Source: Nematopogon swammerdamellus (taxonomy: Eukaryota; Arthropoda; Insecta; Lepidoptera; Adelidae). From it: a stretch of DNA of 64,000 nt. Positions 11,312-20,975 of the stretch are shown one piece after another (the stretch's first letter is position 1; each line of letters starts with the position of its first letter). The translations under genes were made by a program, and so were the position numbers. The stretch lies in NCBI GenBank assembly GCA_946902875.1, contig OX336351.1:4771761-4835760 (forward strand). Reading direction: 5' to 3'. A model generated the notes under the pieces. The model did not search any database. It saw only the letters and a program-made list of their open reading frames with translations, and was not told the DNA's origin.

Positions 11312-11636
11312 TTTTTTTTTTTATTGAAACTGACACGGTTGGCTACATCACCTACAACATCCGTGATGTCAGCCCATAACACCGGGTGAACTTGGTGCCA
11401 CGTCAGTGCTTCCCTTCGGTCGTGCCGGCTATACTGAACTGGACGGAAAACACAAACTATTTACATAGCCGTTTCGACCGACCTTTCATTCAGTGCGGTG
11501 GTACCAACCCGGGCGGGTTAAACCCTACCACCTAGTAATATAAGAAGGGAGTCATATCCCTTAGTCGCCTTTTACGACATACACGGGGAGAGATGCAGTG
11601 GGGCTATTCTTTTAAAGTACCGGCCCCACACGGTAC
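11312..11636 (-). mobile_element. Hybrid SINE, full length
   Basis: Minus-strand order: P head (GGGGCCGGTACTTTAAAAGAA, TAGCCCCACTGCATCTCTCC, GACTAAGGGATATGACTCCC), then the whole T1 body and a poly(A) tail, seen on the plus strand as a T-rich run at 11298-11325. The 5S-like head is entirely replaced by the P head. Confidence 0.8.
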
Positions 11637-11801
11637 AATTGTTTCGCGAGGAATGGTTTCTGATCTTCCGTTGAAGTATTGGGTACAGACACCCGCGCCG
11701 GCTGAAAGCGGAAAATCAGTACTTGACCGATTGGAAACCTTTTTCCATGTATGTTAAATGTTCGTTGATTTATAATGAGTAGTTACATAGATAAATAGAT
11801 A

Positions 11802-12055
11802 GTTGTAAAACTGTAGGTCCCTTTCCTTGCCCCTTACAAGGTGGTAGGCTCAAATTGTAGCCGACTGGGTTGGTACCACCGCACTGTATGTAAGATGGCC
11901 GCATATCAGCCTCGGCTGTGTTCTCTCTAGTACAGCATAGCCAGCAATCCAAAGAGAAGTCTCCGGTATGGCACCTACCTTTTTGGAGGTGATATTGGCT
12001 GGTCGGAGCATGTGCTTTGGCCTTTCTGACTTACCCACTCATATCGGGTTAAATA
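11802..12055 (+). mobile_element. tRNA-SINE T2 body, headless
   Basis: From GTTGTAAAACTGTAGGTCCC through GGGTTGGTACCACCGCACTG and AGTCTCCGGTATGGCACCTACC to CACTCATATCGGGTTAAATAAAAAT. The tRNA-like head is missing. Confidence 0.75.
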
Positions 12056-12147
12056 AAAATTATCATAGATAAATGATGTAATCAATAAGTTTTAGGTTCT
12101 AAATCCATACCTAATATTCATCATCAAATTATTATTTTAAGTTTTTT

Positions 12148-12340
12148 TTACTGAACCCGTCATGTTCGGTTACATCACCTACAACACCCGTGGGCCGTAA
12201 TGCCAGCCACAAGGAGCTTTGAACCAGACCAGTCTTGCGGGCCGTGTGACCCGATCGTTGTTCTGTGGTCAGCCAGTAACACCAGTACGTGGTTATTTCA
12301 ATTTATTTCATAGTATTGGCAGGTATAGTACCGACCTTTC
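12148..12340 (-). mobile_element. Divergent SINE with T1-like tail
   Basis: TTTTTTTACTGAACCCGTC followed by GTTCGGTTACATCACCTACA and ACACCCGTGGGCC resembles the reversed T1 tail in order and spacing but differs at many sites. It is a distant relative or an old copy. Boundaries are approximate. Confidence 0.4.
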
Positions 12341-12587
12341 CTAGTGAATTTGTATCTAAATACAAAGCTATCGTGTGACACGGCCCACGGGTCGCGTGAG
12401 CACCAGGAATCCATGCGAATTTAAACGATACTGATCTAGTCATAGAGCTCATTCTGCTTTAAGTAACGTGTCTGGAATATTAGGTTAATCTATTGTCTGT
12501 TGTTTGACGAATGACTGACACTTCGATACTAACTATAAGCTAAAGTCGTTTATATGAGAATTTAGATTAAATAATTTCGAATTTTTC

Positions 12588-12700
12588 CCCCCAAGTACAG
12601 TTTCAGGTACTTAAGGAGCGGCGTGAATGGGCACATGTCAGGCCGACATCTTTGGACGTCTTTAGACAACTTATGGGTGGCCTGGCCCGGCGCCATATGT
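12588..12700 (+). mobile_element. LINE 3'-end fragment
   Basis: CCCCAAGTACAGTTTCAGG, CATGTCAGGCCGACATC and TTATGGGTGGCCTGGC match, inverted, the end of the LINE remnant at 61240-61710. The same end recurs at 18618-18735, 23330-23460, 32680-32800 and 38320-38420. Confidence 0.55.
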
Positions 12701-13077
12701 CGCGCTTTCGATACAGAAAAAAAGTAGATTTTTTTTTATTCTCTAAGATTACATATTCTTTTTGTCTATGCGTACTAATATAAAAGGGCAAGTTTGTCTG
12801 TGTGTAACGAATAAATTTGAAACGACCAAGCCGATTTACATAAATATGATAATAATTAACCCGAAGACAGGAATTTCTGGCCGGAATTCATCGGCCGGAG
12901 ATGAACAGTGTGGGTCTCCATGCGTGGATAATTACTTACAGATACAATTAATTTCGATGTACATAATATGTAAGTTTATTATATACATATATATGTTTAT
13001 TAAAATATTTATGTAGTATTCGTATGCAGTTTATAATACATATTTCTTTACAGTCTTAACACATTGCCACAAACTAT

Positions 13078-13200
13078 TCTTGTTCGCCTGCATGTACTTC
13101 TCCCACATCCCAAAGGTTAGTTAGAATAGAATGCCTCGCGGCATTGAGCTCGCCTGTTGTACCTAATTTTTATAAATTGGTGTTCAATAAAGAATATATA
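13078..13200 (+). mobile_element. LINE-type 3' end with AATAAA
   Basis: TTCGCCTGCATGTACTTCTCC, CACATCCCAAAGGTTAG, CATTGAGCTCGCCTGTTG and TTCAATAAAGAATATATACA recur nearly unchanged at 16785-16910 and more divergently at 59775-59903. The conserved AATAAA near the end suggests the 3' UTR of a retrotransposed transcript. Confidence 0.5.
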
Positions 13201-13218
13201 CATACATACATATACAAT

Positions 13219-14045
13219 TTCGGGCGAAGTGGTGTCAGTGAAAATTACATGTAAAGCGGTTCAGTAGTTTTCAAACACATTAGTAACCGAAAGACAAACT
13301 TTCATTTTTATATTATTACGGATAGATAAAAAGAAAAAGATAAACATTCCAACAAACTTCAAAACTAAATTCCACCAATACGTTTGTTTCTAATATGATT
13401 CTACACTGCCTAGCACATTGGGAAATAGGCTTGACGTAACCTAACCCTAACCTAAATGTAACCTACATGTGCTCAAAGTCTAACATGGGTCAAAGAATTC
13501 GGATGATGCGTGCCCGCGTTCGAGCGTAGAAGCTTCAAGGTTTGCGCAGACAAGGGTGGAGTAGAGCCTTCGAAAGGCCTCGTTTCGCCCTTTTAGCTGG
13601 ATATATGTGGTTTCAAGTCGTCCTTGGTCGAGTTCGTACTTATGTATCTATTGAAGTAAACAAAAACGGTTTTGTTTTAAATTAAATGTTGTACGGGCCT
13701 CATAGAGGTTGGGATTCAAAACACAACTATTGGCGTTGAGTCGTTGCTTTGAGTACTCCTTAGATTTCGGGTCATACTAAGTGGCTATAGGGTGGCATAC
13801 TGGAGATTCTGGAAACGTAAATGACGTAATAAATAAAATATAATTAAATTATGGCTTTATATATCTTTTATACCTTATTATATATAATTCTTCTGTACGT
13901 GTGTTTGTCACCTAACTCCGCCAAATTTTGTGTGTATATTTGAGTGGGTCCCTGCCCCCTGGATGGTTTGAAAATACAATTGAACCCGGTAGATGGCGTC
14001 GTGATAAGTCCACGCGGACCAAGTCGCGGGCACAGCTAGTAAAAT
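13219..14045. mobile_element. Fragments of Lep1-like Helitron repeats
   Basis: Bases 13219-13325 (GCGGTTCAGTAGTTTTCAAAC, then AAAGACAAACTTTCATTT) look like a reversed Helitron-like repeat. The segment up to 14040 ends CACGCGGACCAAGTCGCGGG then CACAGCTAGTA, the usual 3' end of that family. The intervening DNA is unassigned. Boundaries are approximate. Confidence 0.4.
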
Positions 14046-14219
14046 ATATATTACAAAACACACACTTCTACTTCTAACATAATATATTTTTATCTAAGTC
14101 GCCATAAATTTAAAATTATAGTTAATTAACGTCGTAATTAGCTGTCAAGTGATGATGACGGATGACAGATGGCGGTGTCATTATGGGTTTAAATTTTTGG
14201 AATGTTCCTATGGTTTAAC

Positions 14220-14290
14220 TTGCTTTTACCCGCGGCTTCGCTCGCGGTAAAGTCGGTTTAATAGCAAATCCGATTTAAACGCCAATATGA
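14220..14290 (-). mobile_element. Lep1-like 3'-end fragment
   Basis: TTGCTTTTACCCGCGGCTTCGCTCGCGG is the reversed end of the same Helitron-like family. Only the terminal part is recognisable. Confidence 0.4.
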
Positions 14291-14315
14291 TAAACGATCG
14301 CTTCTTTTGTATTCT

Positions 14316-15243
14316 CTCTCTCTCTCTCTCTCCCTGAACCTTTTCTTCCTAACTCCCTCACTTCCCCTCCCTCTCCCTCTTGCCCCTTCTCTTTAACCTC
14401 GTTATCTGCCTACCTCTCTCCCTAATTCCCCCATGCCCCACTCTCACACACAACACAAACTATTTACATAGCCGTTTAGACCGACGTTTCATTCAGTGCG
14501 GTGGTACCAACCCGGGCGGGTTAAACCCTACCACCAAGTAAGATTAGGAGGGAAGGGACCTACAGTTTTACGAGGAATCCCCCATGCCCCACTCTCTCCG
14601 TCCCCCCTCGCTTCTTTCATCTTGCCCTTCCACCTCCTTCCTACCTCCCTCTCTTTCCCCCTTTCATCTTCCCCTTCCACCTCCTTCCTACCTCCTTGAT
14701 ACCTCCCTCTTTTCCCCCTCCTCCCTTTTCCCTACCCTCTTCCTTCTCCCTCCCACCTTTCCCACCTCCCTCGCTCCTCCCTCTCTCTCTCGACTCTCCT
14801 CCAATCTACCCTTCCCTTCTCCCCCCTCGCTTCCCTTCCCTCCTTCCGCCACTTCAATCCATCCCTATCTCAGCCCTCGTTCAAGCATATCTAACCCCGC
14901 GGCTTCCCCCTCCCTCCCTCTCCCTCGTTCGTCTCCCCTATCATCACCTCCCCCTCCCCTATCTCGCACCCATCTTTCCCTACAACTCCCTTACCCTAAA
15001 TCTCTTCCGCCTTCTCCATCTTCCTACCTGCCTCCCCTCCAACCGTCCTCCAACCCCTTTCTTACCGGCCTCCCGCTTCCGGCCCCTCCCCACCCCACAC
15101 CTCTCCCTCCCCCGCCTTTATCGTCCTTCCCATCCATCCTCACCCCTATATCTCAAACCCTACCCCTCCTCCTCCATCTCCACCGCTCCATTACCGCCCC
15201 TTCCCCTTCACCCATCCCCCTTCACTCTTCCTCCTTCATATCC
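14316..15243. repeat. Long polypyrimidine tract, interrupted by a SINE fragment
   Basis: The plus strand is almost wholly C and T from a (CT)n run at 14316 to 14445, and again from 14578 to 15243, with only scattered purines. Proline/serine/leucine-rich frames of about 180-220 codons cross it. They are what any such tract gives and are not evidence of a gene. It directly precedes the GC-rich block at 15245. Confidence 0.85.
14446..14577 (-). mobile_element. T1-body fragment with 19-bp target duplication
   Basis: The inserted 132 bp is the middle of a T1-body SINE, missing both the head and the 3' tail. It is bounded by identical copies of TCCCCCATGCCCCACTCTC at 14427-14445 and 14578-14596. 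That looks like a target-site duplication, which would be unusual for an element with no tail. Confidence 0.8.
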
Positions 15244-15244
15244 C

Positions 15245-16035
15245 TAACATAGGAAAGGGTGGTTCTCCAGCGGCGCAGCGACCTGCACGGTTGGAGGCAC
15301 CGTGGCGGCATCACCACCTCCGCCGCCGCTCGGCGACCCTGGTACTACTCCACCTGAGCTGCGCTTCGTGCGCACGAAGCGCAGCTCTGTACTCCACCCA
15401 ACTCGACATGCCTGGTGACAGTAGCGGCTGCAGACCACCCGGGACGCGACCCGCGTGACGGAGAGCAGGCTCTGCAGCGACGGTCGGCCGCCCGCCGCCG
15501 CGCTCGACTTCGACGCCGCCGCCGCCACCGCTCGCCCGCAGCAGCACTACCTCCGCCCACCGCGTCGCCTGGCCTCCCCGTGCCCGGGTCGTCCAAAACC
15601 AGAGCCGCCTTTCTTCTCGGACACCACACGCACGCCCCACCACCCAGCTCCACGCCGCCGCCGGTGCATTTCATCGACGGCGAACATGGAACGTTGACGT
15701 CGGCCGAGCCACAACATCTACGGTGAAGACGACGTCCACCATCGGCCAGCTTGGGGTCATCGGGACCTCACGTCCCGTCTAGTGCCCCCGCTACCGGTCG
15801 TGCAGTGCGAATATCAGGCGACGCGCGCGCGAAGAGGAAGAAGTTAAAGAGCTGCGCGACGACGTCGCCGTGCAGTCCGGGGGATGCGGAGCTCTCCGAG
15901 ATGGGGGTGGTGGTGGCCTACGTGTCTAGTACCACCACCTATCGCTCGTAGCTTGCCCCGCGTCGTCTCGGAGAGCTCCGTAGCCACGGCCTGCACCCGC
16001 CGGTGCGCTTGGAGGCCTGTCTCCCGCCGCCAGCG
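15245..16035. other. GC-rich block with palindrome, unassigned
   Basis: About 790 bp of high GC between a pyrimidine tract and AT-rich DNA. Several frames on both strands stay open for 60-110 codons, as expected from few AT stop codons. Bases 15356-15387 are a perfect 32-bp palindrome. Bases 15886-15900 and 15968-15982 are 15-bp perfect inverted repeats around GGTGGTGG / ACCACCACC. It could be a decayed retrotransposon gag or a CpG island with a promoter. I cannot choose. Confidence 0.5.
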
Positions 16036-16784
16036 GTATTACCGTTTTTATTTAATGTTTATATTAATTTTGTGTATTTTTATTACTTTTTATAGTACTT
16101 ATAATATGTAAAATTAATACAAATGATTATAAAAATGTGAAATAAAGAAAATAATTACACTCAATGCAGTTTCATTTACAAAATTGTTTTAACTGTAATT
16201 TAGAAACAATACTTAGCGTAGGTGCATAGTGCGTATGGTTTATTTATCGTGTAAAATAACAAAACTCTTCAATTTGAATAATTATTATAATTAACAAAAA
16301 TTTATAAAAATTATTGAATAACGAACACTTTTGGTACGAATGTCGATCTCACAACCTTTTAGTTTTTTGCAAGTAGATCTTCATAGAAAAAAGTATGGGC
16401 GCCACTGCAGTAGAGCGTACCCTCACGAAGGTAACCTCATTACCTTTTCACCATTTCATTCAAAACACAGTGCCTTTCAGATTCTCGCAAACAGAGCAAT
16501 ACACTTTCTGTGCCGAACGTCACTTTATTATGAGTTTTACACCCAATAACACGCTCAGATTCCATCTCCGCCGGTCGGCCGTGGGGGTTGAACATTGAAT
16601 ATTTGATGAAATTCCACACCTCGCATCGCCGCCGAGGCCTGGAGTAAATATTCTAGGTATACCGTTGGAAATCTGGCCGGAACCGGTATGCACTTTGATA
16701 TTGCCATTGGACATTGCCACGATATTCTATCTATAGGGGTATCGGGTATATTCACATTTTAGTAAGTGTAATTTCGTGCTTGTA
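16036..16784. other. Unassigned
   Basis: AT-rich DNA with a GC-richer patch at 16560-16690. No gene, splice-bounded exon or repeat recognised. Confidence 0.35.
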
Positions 16785-16910
16785 CTGATTCGCCTGCATC
16801 TACTTCTCCCACATCCCAAAGATGAATTAGAATAGAATTCCTCGCGGCATTAAGCTCGCCTGTTCACCTAATTTTTATTAATTGGTGTTAAATAAAGAAT
16901 ATATACATAT
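16785..16910 (+). mobile_element. LINE-type 3' end with AATAAA
   Basis: Near-identical partner of 13078-13200 (CTACTTCTCCCACATCCCAAAG, CTCGCGGCATTAAGCTCGCC, AAATAAAGAATATATACATA). Confidence 0.5.
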
Positions 16911-16931
16911 ACATTTACATATTATTTTTAG

Positions 16932-17062
16932 ATAGATAGAAATATGTACTTTATTGCTCCAAAAAAATTTTTTACATAAACAAACAATAAGTAATTTACA
17001 TGAGGGGCAAAGGCGGACTTATCCCTTACAGAGATTTCTCCCAGTCAGCCTTTGCATGTTTG
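16932..17062 (-). mobile_element. LINE-type 3' end, reversed
   Basis: On the minus strand GATAAGTCCGCCTTTGCCCC leads to GGAGCAATAAAGTACATAT. The terminal piece ATAGATAGAAATA..TTTATTG is repeated at 39707-39750. An AATAAA just before the end suggests a retrotransposed 3' UTR. Confidence 0.45.
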
Positions 17063-17257
17063 AGAGTCGTATGTTGTGAGATAAAGTAGCAAAAGACTTG
17101 AGTATGGAAATGTAAAATATAATATAAGGAAAATAACTATGATAAACTATAATATACACTACATATAAGTACGTACTAGTTAATTAAACGTATAAATTAC
17201 TATTTATAAATTAAATTAATAGATATGAATTACAGTTTTTCTTTTCTCCTCCACCAG

Positions 17258-17468
17258 GTGTCCTGGGTACGAACGCGAGACCTCAACATCCTGACGCACG
17301 GCTCTGCCACCTTCACCGCAGACCCTCGCTTCGACATCCAGCATCAGGTCGGCTCCGACGCATGGACTCTCAAGATCAAGTCGGTCAGACTTAACGACAC
17401 GGGCCGCTATGAGTGCCAGGTCAATACGGACCCCAAGATGAGCCTATTCTTCAATTTGAAGGTTCAAG
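17258..17468 (+). CDS. Dpr-family protein, exon with first Ig domain (part)
   Basis: Encodes about 70 residues beginning VSWVRTRDLNILTHG and ending with an F/G strand, YECQVNT..PKMSLFFNLKVQ. This is the C-to-G-strand half of the first V-type Ig domain of the insect Dpr family, whose members are neuronal surface proteins that bind DIP partners at synapses. Visible family marks are the core Trp in SWVR, the TADPRF segment, WTLKIK, D-x-G-x-Y and the F-strand Cys. The acceptor is CTCCACCAG after a pyrimidine run. The donor is CAAG|GTAAGT at 17469. The exon is 211 nt, entering in phase 0 and leaving in phase 1. The paired B-strand Cys must be on an earlier exon, which I did not find in the window. 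Which Dpr paralogue it is cannot be decided by eye. Confidence 0.88.
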
Positions 17469-17533
17469 GTAAGTCTCTGAATATTTTCATCCAATCGATC
17501 AGTCGGTCAGTCAGCTAGCGCTTTTTAGGTCAA

Positions 17534-17997
17534 TCCTACTAATATTACTCGTATAAATGCGAAAGTTTTTGAGGATGGATGGATGTATGGATGTATGGAT
17601 GTATGGATGTATGGATGGATGTATGGATGTATGGATGTATGGATGTATGGATCTTTGTTCCTCTTTCACGCAAAAACTACTGAACAGATTTTGATGAGAC
17701 CTTACAGTACTATAGCTTATACATCAGAATAACATATAGGATATAATATAAGAAGACATTGTGTAAATTGGTCCAAATTTATCGATACATGTCAAGTAAG
17801 TCGGAAAAAATCCTGCCTTCTGGGAGATAGCTCGGCGTGCGCTGCATAAACCGCTAGAGTTACACGAAAATAATGTATGGTGGGGTTGTTTCTCTTAAAT
17901 CGTTCTAAAAAAACGTCCGCGACAGCATATATCTACCTTTTATGTGGAAGCCACTATAGCCAAAATAGTCGCGGACGAAGTCGTGGGCAAAAGCTAG
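17534..17997 (+). mobile_element. Lep1-like non-autonomous Helitron in dpr intron
   Basis: Begins TCCTACTAATATTACTCGTA and ends GTCGCGGACGAAGTCGTGGG then CAAAAGCTAG, followed by T. TC start, CTAG end, and a short GC-rich hairpin just before the end are Helitron traits. The sequence resembles the widespread lepidopteran Lep1 repeats from memory. An internal GTATGGAT minisatellite (17573-17652) lies in the first fifth. Confidence 0.65.
17573..17652. repeat. GGATGTAT minisatellite inside the Helitron-like repeat
   Basis: About ten units of GGATGTAT with occasional GGATGGAT variants. Confidence 0.9.
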
Positions 17998-18037
17998 TTC
18001 TGAATAAACGCCTTTCCAATATTTAGCCTTTTTTAAT

Positions 18038-18442
18038 GTAATCCAGTATGGGTGACTGAGTTGGTAGGGCTAAAGCGCATGCTCCGACCAGCCAATATCA
18101 CCTCCGAGAAGGTAGGTGCCATATCGTAGACTTCCCTGGATCGCTGGCTATACTGGACTAGAGGAGAATGCAACCGAGGCTGCCATGCGGCCATCTTACA
18201 TCCAGTACGGTGGTACCGACCCAGTCGGCAACAATTTGAGCCTACCCCCTAGTAAGGGGCAAGGGAAGGGACATACAGTTTTACACGATTCTAACCCGTT
18301 CCGAACGGTGAAGCAGCAGGTGCAGGTATGCACGTAAATTTTTTCGTCAGAAATAAAATCATTGGTACACGCCGACCGGATTCGAACCTCAGACCTCTCG
18401 CATGAGAAGCCGATGCCCAAACCAATCGGCCACCAGCCGCTC
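18038..18442 (-). mobile_element. tRNA-SINE, full length
   Basis: Minus strand: head GAGCGGCTGGTGGCCGATTGG to B box GGTTCGAATCCGG, then the T2 body to CTCAGTCACCCATACTGG and ATTACATT. It lies in the intron between Ig exons of the dpr gene. It is one of two complete tRNA-headed copies (the other is 8895-9308). Confidence 0.8.
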
Positions 18443-18500
18443 CTTCGGCCTTCGTATTATAAGCCAGCTTCGCTCGCATTAAAATTTGAGCTTTTTCTCT

Positions 18501-18760
18501 ATGGAAACTGACACGATTGGCTACATTACCTATCTATAACAATGAGCATAACATTGGCCGGTTTTTTAGACGGACTACGAATGTCTCCTAGTTTATTTTT
18601 AGTTTTATTGAAATCTCGACATGTGAAACCGAGCCACCCATAAGGTGTATAACGACGCCCATGGACATTCAGTCGTATCCGGGGGTTCCGAATGCCATGC
18701 CGGCCTGACTTGCCTCCCCTCTTGATGGTTTTCACCTGTACGTGCACAGGCGTAAATTAA
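18501..18760 (-). mobile_element. T1 tail and LINE 3'-end fragments
   Basis: Bases 18501-18540 match the reversed T1 tail (GGAAACTGACACGATTGGC). Bases 18618-18735 match the recurring LINE 3' end (CCGAGCCACCCATAAGGTG, ATGCCATGCCGGCCTGAC). Both are short remnants. Confidence 0.5.
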
Positions 18761-19744
18761 TAAAAAATTCAACGTAAATTTAAGCAAATTAAAGAATTAA
18801 AAAAAACGCCTAATCCGAAGATCGTGTTCTGACAATTTCAACTGTGAGGCGTATTTTTTCGCTTCACCTCGACGGAGGAAGTAGGTAAATTTTAGATGTC
18901 ACCTCCTGAATACCAATGAATGCTGGAACGTATTTCGTTGGATTCAAAACATCTGGAGGAGGAACCGCCGCGCCGGGAGGTATTGTTTTTCACAGGATTT
19001 TTCGGGACGTCTCTGTTCGTATTCTCGTACATATGTATGAGTAGTCTCATTCATCCTTTTCGTGAGTAAAAGGAGCCAAGCACATAAAGAGGTGACTAAG
19101 GTAGAAATAAAGACGTAGACTCGAAGGCGATGGACAATAGGCATTTGTAATGTCAGACAAGAAGAAAAAAAAAGCGGTCAAGGCGATTCCAACTCATGTG
19201 AAGAGGGTTCCGTAACATTCTGTAATTTGTAAAAAATTTAAAACTTAGGGTTTCTTTTTAGGCCTCTACAGGAGAGGCCCAATAAGTATTCCGTATTTTT
19301 TTTTATTTTTATACAAGGCAGTTTCGGTGATAAGGGAGGGGGCGATGCTCCATTCTTTTATATTTCCTTTAATATTTTTTAAACTATACATTTTAAAATG
19401 TTTGATTGAAATGTCACATGATGCACTTGAAAAACTGTTTTTTTTCCTAACTTTCTAATTTGTCCCCTAAAATTGACGCCTCCCCCAAATCTAAATTCGT
19501 TATTTCCGTGATTGGGTCATCAAACTCTACATATATTATGTACAAAATTTTACCTTTTTTCGTCCATGAGGTTCAACTATTTCAACGTTAAATTTCTAAG
19601 GCGGATTATTCACGCTGCCCCATTTCACGTACCTACGCAACGAAATCCTCGATCACCTTCGCGTCTCAACGGGAAATCATTTAAGTAGCTTTCATTAGGG
19701 AACCGGATTTTGCTTTCCGAAGCCCACACTCTCTTTTGTTACAG
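18761..19744. other. Intronic, unassigned
   Basis: Intron between the first two dpr exons found here. Bases 19200-19530 are low-complexity T-rich sequence. No exon or named repeat was recognised. Confidence 0.45.
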
Positions 19745-19935
19745 AGCACGCGAGTCCAGCATTAAAAGCCCACGTTTCCGGTCCTCGCCACCAGTACGTG
19801 GCCGAAGGCTCTACCGTGACCTTCGTTTGCGAGGTGACCTCCGAGGGCCACGTGGAAGGGGTTGCGAGACCTTTTAGACCGAACAGAGGCAGCAGCGTAC
19901 ATTGGCTGCACAATGGACTGGCAGTTAGCTTTCAG
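19745..19935 (+). CDS. Dpr-family protein, exon starting second Ig domain
   Basis: Encodes about 64 residues. A linker (EHASPALKAHVSGPRHQYV) leads into AEGSTVTFVCEV, the B strand of Ig domain 2 with its Cys, and ends VHWLHNGLAVSFQ, the C strand with the core Trp. The acceptor is TTTTGTTACAG and the donor CAG|GTTGGT at 19936. It enters in phase 1, matching the preceding exon, and leaves in phase 0, matching the next. Between the B-strand Cys and the WLHNG motif there is an extra loop rich in Gly, Arg and Pro (roughly residues 34-52), longer than in the Dpr members I can recall. The reading frame is intact. Confidence 0.82.
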
Positions 19936-20087
19936 GTTGGTTTGTTTAAGCGATTTATGACGGTTGCATGGTTACACAGAGCTGTGAAGCGTTGCTCGCT
20001 TAAATAATTTTGTCACTGTCACCTCAAAGTCGAGTACGAAAAAAAAACACTCTTGTTTCATGCTTGAATGGGCAAGTATGTGTATAC

Positions 20088-20703
20088 AAGGTCTTTCATT
20101 AGTAGGTAATAGTACGCTAAGGAGAGTATTTGTATCAGATACTGATCACGTTCCCCATACCTATTCTTTTTTAAGGTTCCGTATCAGGTACGGGACCCTA
20201 TTACTAAGCCTACGCCGTCTGTGTGTCTTTCTGTCTGTCTGTCTTTCTGGCTGTCTGTCTGTCTGTCCGTCCGTCCGTCTGTCCGAGGGCTGTATCTCTT
20301 GAACCGTAATAGGTAGCCCGTTGAAATTTTCACAAAAAATGTGTTATTATGGCCGATATAACAACAAATAAGAAAAAGTAACAATATCACGGGGGTTCCC
20401 ATAGAAGAAACCAAAAAGTGTATGCGCGCGCGCCATCTACCGATAGATTATGAAGCATGACATTAACTAATATGAAGCATTTCATAACACGCCATCTAGA
20501 GGGCGTGAGTAGCGCTGGCCGTGACGGCCGGTTTTTACCGATATCAAATTCCTACCCATGCTAAACTATTACTTTAGTAGGATGATGGGTAGGTATTTGA
20601 TATCCGAGAAAAAATAATAGGTACCTATGGGGAACGTGATCACTATCTGATACACATACTCCCCTTAGTGAAAGACCTTATAACCTACTAATGAAAGACC
20701 TTA
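20088..20703. mobile_element. Inverted-repeat (MITE-like) element with nested Q-family SINE
   Basis: The left arm (20088-20170: AAGGTCTTTCATTAGTAGG, GATCACGTTCCCCATACC) and the right arm (20615-20703) are imperfect reverse complements over about 80-90 bp. Inside lie a Q-family copy and an inner hairpin (20539-20612, GATATCAAATTCCTACCCAT and its complement). This fits a non-autonomous DNA transposon into which a Q element later inserted. No transposase is seen. Confidence 0.8.
20171..20535 (-). mobile_element. Q-family repeat nested in MITE-like element
   Basis: AAGGTTCCGTATCAGGTACG, CCCTATTACTAAGCCTACGC, CTGTCTGTC run, AATAGGTAGCCCGTTGAAAT, ATGCGCGCGCGCCATCTACC, then GACGGCCGGTTTT. This is the longer subfamily with the GCGCGCGCCATCTACC segment. 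Confidence 0.75.
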
Positions 20704-20881
20704 TATTATTTGTTAATTTTTATTTTATTTTGATGAACTACCAGTTGAAGCATATGTGTTCACTTCTATGTCCACTGACGTATTGTAATTGTTTTATACT
20801 ACAGTGGTTCACTTCGTTCCAATTATTTTATGTTCGAAAAATACTTACGAAGAAATAGCTGTTTTTCTTTTGAAATGAAAA

Positions 20882-20975
20882 GCGTCACGCCTGTCTCCCA
20901 AACTCTCAATGGGTTTGGCAGAAACAACGGATTTCCACGCCGCCACTATCCCGTCTGATGCCTCTTTCACAATAT
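20882..20975 (+). repeat. Short repeat shared with 3951-4050
   Basis: GCGTCACGCCTGTCTCCCAAA, then CAGAAACAACGGATTTCCACG and CTGATGCCTC. The partner near 3951 has GCGTCACGCTTGTTTCCCGG and ACAACGGATCTCCGCG. Confidence 0.45.

Noticed and set aside
14584..15252. 222-codon Pro/Ser/Leu-rich open frame
   Set aside because: It is the direct product of a polypyrimidine tract; overlapping frames look the same. No domain or start context.
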